Shown here piece after piece: positions 42,821 through 50,592 of a stretch of DNA of 64,000 bases. This stretch comes from Streptomyces thermodiastaticus (GTDB taxonomy: Bacteria > Actinomycetota > Actinomycetes > Streptomycetales > Streptomycetaceae). The translations under genes were made by a program, and so were the position numbers. The DNA lies in assembly GCF_014656135.1 (NCBI RefSeq), contig NZ_BNBV01000026.1, positions 1-64,000 of the forward strand, in the 5' to 3' direction. How positions within the stretch are numbered: the first letter of the stretch is position 1; each line of letters begins with the position of its first letter. The notes under the pieces are model-generated. The model was not told where the DNA came from, ran no database searches, and worked only from the letters and a program-made list of their open reading frames with translations.

Positions 42821-43015
42821 TCACTTGCCGAGAAGCTTCTTGATCTTCTTGGCGTCGGCCGGGGCCATCTCGGCGTTGCCGGTGAGGCGACGCGTCAGAC
42901 GGGACGGCTTGTGCTCGAGCAGGTGGCGCTTGCCGGCGCGCTCACGCAGCACCTTGCCGGAGCCGGTGACCTTGAAGCGCTTGCTGGCACCGCTGTGCGT
43001 CTTGTTCTTCGGCAT
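42821..43015 (-). CDS. rpmI: 50S ribosomal protein L35
   Basis: 64 residues, basic, beginning MPKNKTHSGASKRFKVTGSG and ending AKKIKKLLGK, both diagnostic for L35. ATG at 43015. It lies 113 bp after infC, with a hairpin at the infC stop between them, and 110 bp before rplT. L35 is a small 50S subunit protein. Confidence 0.97.
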   Translation of the reverse strand: MPKNKTHSGASKRFKVTGSGKVLRERAGKRHLLEHKPSRLTRRLTGNAEMAPADAKKIKKLLGK

Positions 43016-43103
43016 AGCGCCGTTCTCTCCTCGTCGGTGGCGCTCCAGTGCCCGGTCGCGAAGAACCGGGCACGTGCGAGCGTCGCTCTCTTGTTTCGGT
43101 TAC

Positions 43104-43129
43104 ATCCTGGGACGCGCGTGTCCCGGGAT
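43104..43129 (-). promoter_or_regulatory. Hairpin between infC and rpmI
   Basis: ATCCTGGGAC / GTCCCGGGAT (one G-T pair), 6-base loop, ending on the infC stop codon. No T-run follows, so it is more likely an mRNA processing or L20-control element than a terminator. Confidence 0.4.
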
Positions 43130-43758
43130 CACGCCTCGGCAGGCTCCCCGGACGCCGCCTCCCGCTGGGAGGCCGCCGCGCCACGGCCCTGACGCCCGGC
43201 CTTGCGGGCCTCCTGTGCCTGGCGCGCCTCGGCCATCGCCTCGGTCTTCTTCTTGTGCGGACCGAGAACCATGATCATGTTGCGCCCGTCCTGCTTCGGG
43301 TTCGACTCCACGAAGCCGAGGTCCTGGACGTCCTCCGCGAGCCGCTGCAGCAGCCGGTAGCCCAGCTCGGGGCGGGACTGCTCGCGGCCACGGAACATGA
43401 TCGTGATCTTGACCTTGTCGCCCTGCTTGAGGAACCGGACGACGTGACCCTTCTTGGTGTCGTAGTCGTGCGGGTCGATCTTCGGCCGGAGCTTCATCTC
43501 CTTGATGACCGTGTGCGCCTGGTTCTTGCGCGCCTCACGGGCCTTCATGGCCGACTCGTACTTGAACTTCCCGTAGTCCATGAGCTTGCACACGGGCGGA
43601 CGGGCGTTCGCCGCGACCTCGACCAGGTCGAGGTCGTACTCCTGGGCAAGCTCCAGTGCCTTCGCGAGCGGCACGATGCCGACCTGCTCGCCACTGGGAC
43701 CGACAAGTCGCACCTCGGGAACGCGAATCCGGTCGTTGATGCGGGGCTCGGCGCTGAT
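43129..43758 (-). CDS. infC: Translation initiation factor IF-3 with an apparent AUC start codon
   Basis: 209 residues from ATC at 43758. The conserved N-terminus AEPRINDRIRVPEVRLVGPSGEQVG is encoded immediately after this ATC, but there is no in-frame ATG, GTG or TTG at or upstream of it before a stop. A perfect AGGAGG lies 4 bases before the ATC. The first ordinary start (GTG, 43713) would cut off RINDRIRVPE. IF-3 is known to use rare start codons in other bacteria (AUU in E. coli) so that it represses its own translation. The C-terminal domain (KPKIDPHDYDTK-like, VKITIMFRGREQSRPELG) and an Ala/Glu-rich tail are normal. First gene of infC-rpmI-rplT. Confidence 0.95.
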   Translation of the reverse strand: MSAEPRINDRIRVPEVRLVGPSGEQVGIVPLAKALELAQEYDLDLVEVAANARPPVCKLMDYGKFKYESAMKAREARKNQAHTVIKEMKLRPKIDPHDYDTKKGHVVRFLKQGDKVKITIMFRGREQSRPELGYRLLQRLAEDVQDLGFVESNPKQDGRNMIMVLGPHKKKTEAMAEARQAQEARKAGRQGRGAAASQREAASGEPAEA

Positions 43759-44052
43759 GGATCCTCCTCGGTAGCACCACGCGACGGTCTGGCGGACTGC
43801 CGCGGACGTCTGTGTTCGATAGACCTAACCGCGCCGAAGCAGAAAAAATGCCCCGGACGATCACAGGCGGGGCTCCTGACTGCCGGAGCACCGCCGCGAT
43901 GGCCGCGGGGCGCGCTTCGGGCGGTTCGTGCTCCACCAGGAGCGACGGATTCCGCCTGACCGGGTGACCCGCCGTCCCGGAGGACGGTCAGGTGGGAGTT
44001 CGGAGCCTCCACTTGTGGGCCGAGCACGTGCGTGTCCGGCCGGTCGCTGTCC
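43759..44052 (-). ncRNA. Long structured 5' leader of the infC operon
   Basis: About 290 bases between the probable promoter and infC. On the minus strand it can fold CCTGACCG / CGGTCAGG around an inner CCGTCC / GGACGG, then GGAGCAC / GTGCTCC, and finally the intrinsic terminator at 43842-43873. No reading frame in it looks real. A leader of this kind before infC-rpmI-rplT is the classical place for autogenous control by L20 or for attenuation. Confidence 0.6.
43842..43873 (-). terminator. Intrinsic terminator/attenuator in the infC leader
   Basis: On the minus strand GCCCCG / CGGGGC encloses 12 bases and is followed by A and six T. It is the only hairpin with a real T-run that I find in the window, and it lies inside the infC leader about 85 bases before the start codon, so it is likely conditional. 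Confidence 0.75.
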
Positions 44053-44083
44053 AGATTAGCACCGGCCGCCGGACAAGGGCCAA
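44053..44083 (-). promoter_or_regulatory. Promoter of the infC operon
   Basis: On the minus strand -10 TAATCT (44058-44053) with TTGGCC 19 bases upstream (44083-44078), or TTGTCC at a too-short 12 bases. The AT-rich -10 is conspicuous in this DNA. Transcription would start about 290 bases before infC. Confidence 0.5.
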
Positions 44084-44108
44084 CCGAGGCGCGAGGACCG
44101 GGACCACC

Positions 44109-44114
44109 TATCGT
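44109..44114 (+). promoter_or_regulatory. -10 box TATCGT giving a leaderless mRNA
   Basis: TATCGT lies 7 bases before the ATG at 44122; no ribosome site is present between them. It is divergent from the infC promoter. Confidence 0.45.
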
Positions 44115-44121
44115 GTGGGTC

Positions 44122-44478
44122 ATGAGTGAGACCCCTCCCAAGACTCCCGACTTCGACGCGATGACCCGGGACATCGCCGAGGTCCCCGCCGTCGAGGTGA
44201 TCGTGACGGTCGCCGTCAACCTGATGAGCGCCGCCGCGGTGAAGCTCGGTCTGACCGAGGAGGGCGACGTGCACAAGGACCTGGACGAGGCCCGCAAGCT
44301 GGTGACCGCGCTGGCCGGACTGCTGGACGCGGCCGCGCCCGAGATCAGCACCTTCCACGCGGCACCGCTGCGCGACGGCCTGAAGTCGCTGCAGCTGGCC
44401 TTCCGCGAGGCGTCGCTGGTGCCGGACGAGCCGGGCCAGGGGCCGGGCGAGAAGTACACCGGCCCGGTCTTCGGCTGA
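44122..44478 (+). CDS. DUF1844 protein
   Basis: 118 residues. The pattern DFDAMTRDIAEVPAVEVIVTVAVNLMSAAAVKLGLTEEG followed by DEARKLVTALAGLLDAA is the DUF1844 family, small helical proteins of unknown function found beside infC in many actinobacteria. It is soluble, with a Pro/Gly-rich end. ATG at 44122 seems to be leaderless. Divergent from the infC operon. Confidence 0.9.
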   Translation: MSETPPKTPDFDAMTRDIAEVPAVEVIVTVAVNLMSAAAVKLGLTEEGDVHKDLDEARKLVTALAGLLDAAAPEISTFHAAPLRDGLKSLQLAFREASLVPDEPGQGPGEKYTGPVFG

Positions 44479-44554
44479 TCGGCCGCTCGCGCCTCCGGCG
44501 TCCTCGGTGCGCTGATCCTTCTTCTGGTCCTTCGCCGCCCGGCCCCGTCCGGGG

Positions 44555-45292
44555 TCAGGCCCGCACGTACAGGGGCTCGCCCGGCGGCGTGGCTCCGGCC
44601 GGCAGCAGTGCCAGGTCGAGGCCGCGCACCAGGCGGGCCCTGAGTGTGTCGCTGGCGGCCAGCCGTTCGGCGACGGCTCGGGCCGCGGCGGCCGGTGCGG
44701 CGGCCGCGTCCGGGTCGAGGACGAGGGCGAGGGTGCCGTCGGCCTTACCGGGGCCGAGATGGGCGCGCAGCACGGCCGGCTCGGCGGCCACCGCCTGCCG
44801 TACGGCCTCGACGACCGCCGGGTCGGCGAGCGGGTCGGCGGTGGTGCGTCCCTCGGCGAGCGCGAACAGCGCGGCCCCGGTCAGTTCGAAGGGCACCGGC
44901 CCGGCCAGGTCCAGCACCACGGTGTCCGCCTTCTCGTGCGCGGCGGCCTGAAGGGCCTGGTGCACGCGCACCGCGACGGGGCGGGCCGCCGGGTCCCAGC
45001 GGGCCAGGGCGTCGGTGGAGGTGAAGACCGGCAGGGCGGTGCGGTTGCCCGCCTTCAGCGTCGGCACGGCCATCTCGCTGGTCTTCTCGCGGCGCAGCCC
45101 CCGCTCGTCCTCCTCCGCCTCGCCGAGGACGGCCACCACCGGCACGAGCAGCCGGGCGCCCCTGAGCGCCTCCAGCACCGGGTCCACGGCGGTGCGGTCC
45201 TCGGCCCAGGCGGCGAGCGCGGCGCTCAGCCGGGGGTCGGCGGAGCCGTCGTCGTCGGGGAAGCCGGGGTCGGGAATGTTCTTGTTCGCCAC
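44555..45292 (-). CDS. SseB-family protein
   Basis: 245 residues. Middle part KAGNRTALPVFTSTDALARWDPAARPV matches the SseB N-terminal domain (a small alpha/beta fold of uncertain role, named after an E. coli serine-sensitivity protein). The C-terminal ~100 residues are Ala-rich and end GATPPGEPLYVRA. It has no signal or membrane segment. The GTG start at 45292 (ANKNIPDPGFPDDDG) is the common family start in Streptomyces. It precedes, with its own short gap, the mycosin gene stop. Confidence 0.82.
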   Translation of the reverse strand: MANKNIPDPGFPDDDGSADPRLSAALAAWAEDRTAVDPVLEALRGARLLVPVVAVLGEAEEDERGLRREKTSEMAVPTLKAGNRTALPVFTSTDALARWDPAARPVAVRVHQALQAAAHEKADTVVLDLAGPVPFELTGAALFALAEGRTTADPLADPAVVEAVRQAVAAEPAVLRAHLGPGKADGTLALVLDPDAAAAPAAAARAVAERLAASDTLRARLVRGLDLALLPAGATPPGEPLYVRA

Positions 45293-45354
45293 GGTGACGA
45301 CCCTATCCGGGGCCGTGCGCGGCCTTCACGGCTCCCCCCGCACCCGGACCCGGC

Positions 45355-46542
45355 CTAGGGCAGGCCCGCGGGGTCCCGGCGGGTGCGGCGGCCGCGCCAC
45401 AGCACCGCGGCGACGACCAGCAGCACGCCCCCGGTGCCGCCGGCGAGCGGGCCGGCCCACCCGGCGGCGGTGCCGTCCGCCCCGTCCTTGTCGGGCCCGG
45501 AGCCGAAGTACCGGTCGCCGTAGGCCGCCACGTGCTGGTCCCCGGGCCGGATGCGGTCCGCGGCGCGCAGGGCGGCGGCCGGGTCGATCAGGCCGTACCC
45601 GCGGGAGTCGTCGCGGCCGCCGGCGGGCGCGTCGCGGGCCGTGTCCTGCAGAAGCTTCTTGATCTGGGCGGGGGTCAGGCCGGGATGGGCGGCCTTGACG
45701 AGGGCGACGGCGCCGGAGACGAAGGCGGAGGCGGCGCTCGTGCCCCAGCCCTCGTAGTACTTGCGGTCCGGGTCGGCGATGACGATGTCCACGCCGGGCG
45801 CGCAGACGGAGGCGTACCAGCTGCGGGTGGAGAAGGAGGCCCGGGTGCCGTAGCGGTCGACGGCGGTCACCGCGATGACCCCGGGGTAGGCGGCCGGGTA
45901 GGAGACGTGGTCGCCCTTCTCGCCGCCGTTGCCGGCCGAGGCCACCACGACGGCGCCCTTGCGCAGCGCGTACTGGACGGCCTCGTCCTCGCCGGCGTCC
46001 GGGTGGGCGGCGGCCGAGTCGTCGCCGAGGGAGAGGTTGATGACGTCGGCGCCATGGTCGGCGGCCCAGCGGATGCCCTCGGCGAGGGCGCCGCCCCGGG
46101 TGCTGCGGGCCCGGGCCCGGGCGGGGTCGTCGTCCTCCAGGATCACGCGGACGGGCAGGATCTTCGCCTGCGGGGCGAGGCCCATCACGCCGTCGGCGTG
46201 GCCGGCGCCGTGGCCGTGGCCGGCGATGATGCCGGCCATGGCGGTGCCGTGGCGGGCCCAGGTGCCGTCGCCGCGCCGGGCGCCGAAGCCGACGAGGTCC
46301 TTGCCGGGCAGCACGTTGCCGGCCAGGTCGGGATGGTCGGCGTCGACACCGGTGTCCAGCACGGCGACGGTGACGCCGTCACCCTGGGTGGTTCGCCACG
46401 CCTCCTGGGTGTGCAGCACGTCCAGGGCCCACTGCTTGGCCCGGATGCCGTCGGCGTGCGCGGGCGTGGACGGCACGAAGGCGACGGCGGCGGCGAGCAG
46501 CACGCTCAGGGCCGCACGCCTGCGGCTGAGGGCATGTCTCAC
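45355..46542 (-). CDS. Membrane-anchored subtilisin-like serine protease (mycosin, MycP type)
   Basis: 395 residues. Signal peptide ~1-30 (AALSVLLAAAVAFVPSTPAHA), S8 protease domain with Asp in VAVLDTGVDADHPDL, His in RHGTAMAGIIAG and Ser in GWGTSAASAF, and a C-terminal helix (~363-382) followed by RGRRTRRD. Mycosins cleave outside the membrane and stabilise type VII secretion systems. No EccB/C/D/E or WXG100 genes are here, so this copy is detached from a secretion cluster. The GTG start overlaps the stop of the upstream Pro-rich membrane protein by four bases, so the pair is co-translated. Confidence 0.93.
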   Translation of the reverse strand: MRHALSRRRAALSVLLAAAVAFVPSTPAHADGIRAKQWALDVLHTQEAWRTTQGDGVTVAVLDTGVDADHPDLAGNVLPGKDLVGFGARRGDGTWARHGTAMAGIIAGHGHGAGHADGVMGLAPQAKILPVRVILEDDDPARARARSTRGGALAEGIRWAADHGADVINLSLGDDSAAAHPDAGEDEAVQYALRKGAVVVASAGNGGEKGDHVSYPAAYPGVIAVTAVDRYGTRASFSTRSWYASVCAPGVDIVIADPDRKYYEGWGTSAASAFVSGAVALVKAAHPGLTPAQIKKLLQDTARDAPAGGRDDSRGYGLIDPAAALRAADRIRPGDQHVAAYGDRYFGSGPDKDGADGTAAGWAGPLAGGTGGVLLVVAAVLWRGRRTRRDPAGLP

Positions 46543-47981
46543 GAGTGCTTCTCCGTGGCCGTGGTGACGGTGGTGCGCAGGGCCTTCTCGATGCGGCCGG
46601 CCAGGCCCTGGGCCTCGTCGCCCAGTCCGGCCTGGGCGGGTGCCGAGGTGGCCCCCGCCCGTGTCGCCTCGGCGGCGGGCTGCGGGGTGTCGACGACGCG
46701 GCCGTCGGCCCAGCCGGAGACGGCGTAGACGACCACGGGCAGATCGGTGGGCACGGAGACGGTCCAGCTGGCGCGCTGCCGGTCTCCGAACGAGGCGGCG
46801 ACGGTGCCGGGGGCGGCGTAGGGGCGCGGCATGAGGTCGGCGCGGCGGGCCAGGTCCTCGGTGCCGAACCGGGTGGCCAGGGACTTCATGGTGGCGGCGT
46901 CGGCCTTGGTGAACAGCAGGCCCACGGTGGTGACGTAGGTCTGGGTGGCGTCGGTGTAGGTGGCGCGCAGCAGACGGGTGCAGCCGACCGGGGCGAGGGC
47001 CCGGCGCAGCAGCGGGTCGAAGGCGTCGGCGCAGTCGCTGTCGGGCGCGACGGCGACACGGGTCCAGGTGCGGTCGGCCCCGCCGGGTCCGGCGCCGGGT
47101 CCCTGGACGGTGGGCGGGAAGAGGGTGTCGACGGGGACGCTGTGCCAGAGCGTTCGGGCGGTGGCGAAGGTGCCGGTGCGTGCGCTGCCGGAGTCGTCGG
47201 TGAGCCAGCTGCCGGTGACCGCTCCGCCGATCAGGCCGATGCCGAGGACGAGGCAGACGGCGGCCGCCGCGGTCCGGGCGCCGGTGCCCGCGGCGAGGGC
47301 GCGTCCGCGCCCGCGTGCGTCGTATCCCTCGGGCAGCCCCAGGGAGACGACGGGCCGTGCGGCGCCCGGGGCGCTCGGGGCGTTCCAGGCGCGGGCGGCG
47401 CCGGAGGGCGGCGGGGCGGGGTGCGGGGTGCGGGAGTCGCCGGGTCCGGCGGGGCGTCGGGCGGAGACGGGACGCAGCCGCGTCGTGGTCTCCGTGTCGC
47501 TCTCGGCGCCCGCGCCGTCCGCGCTGCCGCCGGGACGGGCGGCCGGGGCCGGTGCGGGCGCGGACGGGTGCCGTCCGACCGTGGGCGGCGCGTCGGGGAA
47601 CCGGGCCGAGGCGGGCGGCGGGGGCGGGGTCGCCGGGCCGGGGGTGTGCCGGGCGCCGGGGAAACGGGGACGCTCGTGCGTGGCCCGGTCCTCCCCGGCG
47701 GCGCGGCCGTCCGTCCGGGAGGCCGGGGCGGACTCGCCGGCCGGCCCGGTGGCGGATGCGGAGGACGCCGACGCCCCTCGCCCTGCCGAGCCGGCGGCGG
47801 GCGGCGGGTCCTCGGCGCGGTCGGCGGCGGCCGGGGACGCGCCCGGACCCGGGCTACGGCCGGGCTGCTGCCCGGGCCTGTTCCCGGCCGGGGGCTGCGG
47901 GACGGCTGCGGGGCCGGTGGCAGAGGACGGGACGCGGGGCGGGTGCGGGGGCAGGGGCGCGTGACGCGCTTCCGTGCTCAT
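46539..47981 (-). CDS. Pro-rich single-pass membrane protein coupled to the mycosin
   Basis: 480 residues. Residues 1-230 are Pro/Ala/Ser-rich and presumably cytoplasmic and disordered. One membrane helix (~236-260, AAVCLVLGIGLIGGAVTG) is followed by a ~220-residue outside domain with two Cys (DSDCADAF, VGCTRLL) that may be disulfide-linked, plus TYTDATQTYVTTVGLLFT. I recognise no named family. Co-translation with the mycosin suggests that it is a substrate, regulator or partner of the protease. Confidence 0.85.
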   Translation of the reverse strand: MSTEARHAPLPPHPPRVPSSATGPAAVPQPPAGNRPGQQPGRSPGPGASPAAADRAEDPPPAAGSAGRGASASSASATGPAGESAPASRTDGRAAGEDRATHERPRFPGARHTPGPATPPPPPASARFPDAPPTVGRHPSAPAPAPAARPGGSADGAGAESDTETTTRLRPVSARRPAGPGDSRTPHPAPPPSGAARAWNAPSAPGAARPVVSLGLPEGYDARGRGRALAAGTGARTAAAAVCLVLGIGLIGGAVTGSWLTDDSGSARTGTFATARTLWHSVPVDTLFPPTVQGPGAGPGGADRTWTRVAVAPDSDCADAFDPLLRRALAPVGCTRLLRATYTDATQTYVTTVGLLFTKADAATMKSLATRFGTEDLARRADLMPRPYAAPGTVAASFGDRQRASWTVSVPTDLPVVVYAVSGWADGRVVDTPQPAAEATRAGATSAPAQAGLGDEAQGLAGRIEKALRTTVTTATEKHS

Positions 47982-48378
47982 GCACCCCCCGTTTCCTCGT
48001 GCGGCCGCTCCTCGTGCGCGGCCGTCGCCGTCACCCCGCCCGGAGCCGACGGGCCGTCACCGGGCACGCATACCCGTACACGCGAAGCGCCATCCCCGCT
48101 CACGGACGCGGCACGGAGGGGTTCCGCCGTACGTGCGCGTCACTCTACGGGCTGATGGGGCGCCGGCGGGAACCCGGACCGTGCCCCGGGGGCATCTGCC
48201 CGGAACGTCCCCCTACCCTGCGGTGTTCTCGTCTGGCAGGCTGCCGCCTTGACTCCCTCCCCGTCCGGGGGGACGCCCGTCGAGATCCTCGGCCGTCGCA
48301 CGGCCGGCCGCCCCGAGCCCCGCCCGGCGACGGCTCCTTACCGGCCGGGAGACCGGGGTGTCCACGAAGGAGGCCTGT
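47982..48378. other. 397-bp divergent intergenic region
   Basis: Between the Pro-rich membrane protein and the PLP enzyme. It must contain both promoters, but I see no good -10 on either strand and no strong palindrome. Open frames here look like shadows. Confidence 0.5.
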
Positions 48379-49581
48379 ATGACCGCACGTGCCGCCGACC
48401 GGGCCCGCTACGACCGCGCCACCGCCGCGCTCGACGCCCCGCTGGCCATCGTCGACCTGGAGGCGTTCGACGCCAACGCCGAGGACCTGGTGCGCCGGGC
48501 CGGCGGGAAGCCGGTACGGGTGGCCAGCAAGTCCGTGCGCTGCCGGGCCCTGCTCGAACGGGTCCTGGCCCGGGACGGGTTCGCGGGCGTCATGGCGTTC
48601 ACGCTCGCCGAGGCACTGTGGCTGGCCCGGTGCGGGTTCGACGACGTGCTGCTCGCCTATCCGTCCGCGGACCGGGCCGCCTTCGCCGAACTGACCGCCG
48701 ATCCGAAGCTCGCCGCCGCCGTCACGGTGATGGTGGACGACCCCGCGCAGCTCGCCCTGATCGACGCCGCCCGGGCGGGCGGACGTGAAGTGGTGCGCGT
48801 GTGCCTGGAGTTGGACACCTCGCTGAAGCTGCTCGGGGGGCGGATCCGCATCGGGGCGCGCCGCTCCCCGCTGCACTCCCCCGCTCAGGTCGCCGAGCTG
48901 GCCCGTGCGGTGATGCGGCGTCCGGGGTTCCGGCTGGTGGGGCTGATGGCGTATGAGGGGCACATCGCCGGGGTGGGGGACGCGGTGCCGGGACGCCCGG
49001 TGCGGTCGCGCGCGGTCCGGCTGATGCAGGCGGCCGCCCGGCGGGAACTGGCCGAGCGGCGGGCGGCGGTGGTGCGGGCGGTCCGAGCGGTGGCGCCGGA
49101 GCTGGAGTTCGTCAACGGCGGCGGCACGGGCAGCGTGCAGTACACCGCCGCGGAGGACGCCGTGACCGAGATCGCCGCGGGATCCGGCCTGTTCGTGCCG
49201 CGGCTGTTCGACACCTACCGTTCGTTCCGGGGCCGTCCGGCCGCGCTGTTCGCGCTGCCGGTGGTCCGGCGGCCGGGGGTCGGCGTGGTGACGGTGCTCG
49301 GCGGGGGCTACCCGGCGTCCGGCCCTGCCGGGGCGGACCGGCTGCCGGTGCCGTATCTGCCCGAGGGACTGCGCTACGACCGGCAGGAGGGTCCAGGCGA
49401 GGTGCAGACGCCGCTGCTCGGCCCGGCCGCCGACGACCTGCTGATCGGCGACAAGGTGTGGTTCCGGCACGCGAAGGCCGGCGAGCTGTGCGAGCGGTTC
49501 GACACGCTGCACCTGGTCGAGGGCGACCGGGTGACCCGGAGCGTGCCCACCTACCGGGGCGAGGGCCGAACGTTCCTGTGA
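48379..49581 (+). CDS. PLP-dependent alanine racemase-fold enzyme (amino acid deaminase/aldolase type)
   Basis: 400 residues. The N-terminal PLP barrel starts APLAIVDLEAFDANAEDLVRRAGG, with the PLP Lys in VRVASKSVRCR; the C-terminal beta domain ends with the D-threonine aldolase/D-serine dehydratase-like part (VWFRHAKAGELCERFDTLHLV, where His and Cys could bind a metal). Such enzymes act on D-amino or beta-hydroxy amino acids; the substrate here is unknown. ATG at 48379 has GGAGG 8 bases upstream. It is followed by an array of short repeats and then, 190 bp on, by a glutamine amidotransferase gene on the same strand. Confidence 0.87.
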   Translation: MTARAADRARYDRATAALDAPLAIVDLEAFDANAEDLVRRAGGKPVRVASKSVRCRALLERVLARDGFAGVMAFTLAEALWLARCGFDDVLLAYPSADRAAFAELTADPKLAAAVTVMVDDPAQLALIDAARAGGREVVRVCLELDTSLKLLGGRIRIGARRSPLHSPAQVAELARAVMRRPGFRLVGLMAYEGHIAGVGDAVPGRPVRSRAVRLMQAAARRELAERRAAVVRAVRAVAPELEFVNGGGTGSVQYTAAEDAVTEIAAGSGLFVPRLFDTYRSFRGRPAALFALPVVRRPGVGVVTVLGGGYPASGPAGADRLPVPYLPEGLRYDRQEGPGEVQTPLLGPAADDLLIGDKVWFRHAKAGELCERFDTLHLVEGDRVTRSVPTYRGEGRTFL

Positions 49582-49620
49582 CGGGCGCACCCGTGTGACG
49601 GGCGCGTCCCGTGTAACGGG
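49579..49620 (+). repeat. Short tandem repeat/hairpin array at the PLP enzyme stop codon
   Basis: TGACGGGCGCACCCGTG, TGACGGGCGCGTCCCGTG and TAACGGG follow each other directly; each unit starts with a stop codon and can form a small hairpin (ACGGG / CCCGT). It may act as a terminator with back-up stop codons. Confidence 0.6.
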
Positions 49621-49772
49621 CCGGCCGCGGCGGACGCCGGGCCTGAGCGGTGCGGCAGGGTGCTTTCGCCGCGGCGGGCTGTCCCGGCGGGGACCGGGTT
49701 TGCTGCGGGGCCCGGGTTTCCCCGGTGGCGGATGCGGACAGATGCGGGCTGGCGGAGCAGGGAGAGCGGAGC

Positions 49773-50579
49773 ATGGCCGTACCACCGTTGATCGGCGTGA
49801 GCACTTATCTGGAGGCGGACACCCGCTGGGGGGTGTGGCGGCTGGAGGCCGCGCTGCTGCCGGCCGCCTATCCGCGGCTGGTGCAGCGGGCGGGCGGACT
49901 GGCCGTGCTGCTGCCCCCGGACGCGCCCGAGCGGGCCGCGCGGACCGTGGCGGTCCTGGACGGGCTGGTGATCGCGGGCGGCCCGGACGTCGAACCGGCC
50001 CGTTACGGCGCCGTGCCCGACCCGCGCACCGGGCCGCCGGACCGGGCCCGGGACGCCTGGGAACTCGCCCTGATCGAGGCCGCCCTGGCCGCGCGGCTGC
50101 CGCTGCTGGGCATCTGCCGGGGCATGCAGCTGCTGAACGTCGCCCTGGGCGGCACGCTGGTCCAGCACCTCGACGGGCACGGGGGATCCGCCCCCGGGGT
50201 CTTCGGCGGCCATCCGGTCCGGCCGGTGCCCGGCACCCGTTGCGCGGCCGCCGTCCCGGAGGAGACGGTGGTGCCGACGTACCACCACCAGGCCGTCGGC
50301 CGTCTCGGCGCCGGCCTGATCGCCTCGGCGCACGCGGCGGACGGCACCGTGGAGGCCGTGGAGCCGGCATGCGACGGCCCCTGGGTGCTGGGTGTGCAGT
50401 GGCATCCGGAGATGGGCGGGGACCTGCGGGTGATGCGGGCCCTGGTCGTCGCGGCGGGCGAGGGCGGCCGGACGGACGGCGACGGCTCCCCGGGCGGGCC
50501 GTCCGCCGGCCCGGCGGGGGCGGGCGCATCCGCGGACACCCTCCGAGCCGGCGCATCGCGTCGACCGTTCGAGGACTGA
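49773..50579 (+). CDS. Class I glutamine amidotransferase, gamma-glutamyl-GABA hydrolase (PuuD-like) family
   Basis: 268 residues. Nucleophile Cys in LGICRGMQLLNVALGG, and His and Glu in VQWHPEM; HHQAVGRLG is the family loop. The family (peptidase C26) hydrolyses gamma-glutamyl amides such as gamma-glutamyl-GABA in putrescine breakdown. ATG at 49773 follows GGGAGAG. A ~50-residue Gly/Pro tail is not part of the fold. Nearby regulator genes include an XRE-cupin of PuuR type, which suggests amine metabolism, but no gamma-glutamyl-polyamine synthetase lies in the window. Confidence 0.88.
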   Translation: MAVPPLIGVSTYLEADTRWGVWRLEAALLPAAYPRLVQRAGGLAVLLPPDAPERAARTVAVLDGLVIAGGPDVEPARYGAVPDPRTGPPDRARDAWELALIEAALAARLPLLGICRGMQLLNVALGGTLVQHLDGHGGSAPGVFGGHPVRPVPGTRCAAAVPEETVVPTYHHQAVGRLGAGLIASAHAADGTVEAVEPACDGPWVLGVQWHPEMGGDLRVMRALVVAAGEGGRTDGDGSPGGPSAGPAGAGASADTLRAGASRRPFED

Positions 50580-50592
50580 GCGCCGCCGCCGC

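Noticed and set aside
43129..43713. infC starting at the first ordinary codon (GTG, 43713)
   Set aside because: It would remove the conserved RINDRIRVPE segment, and no ribosome site precedes it, whereas AGGAGG precedes the ATC at 43758.
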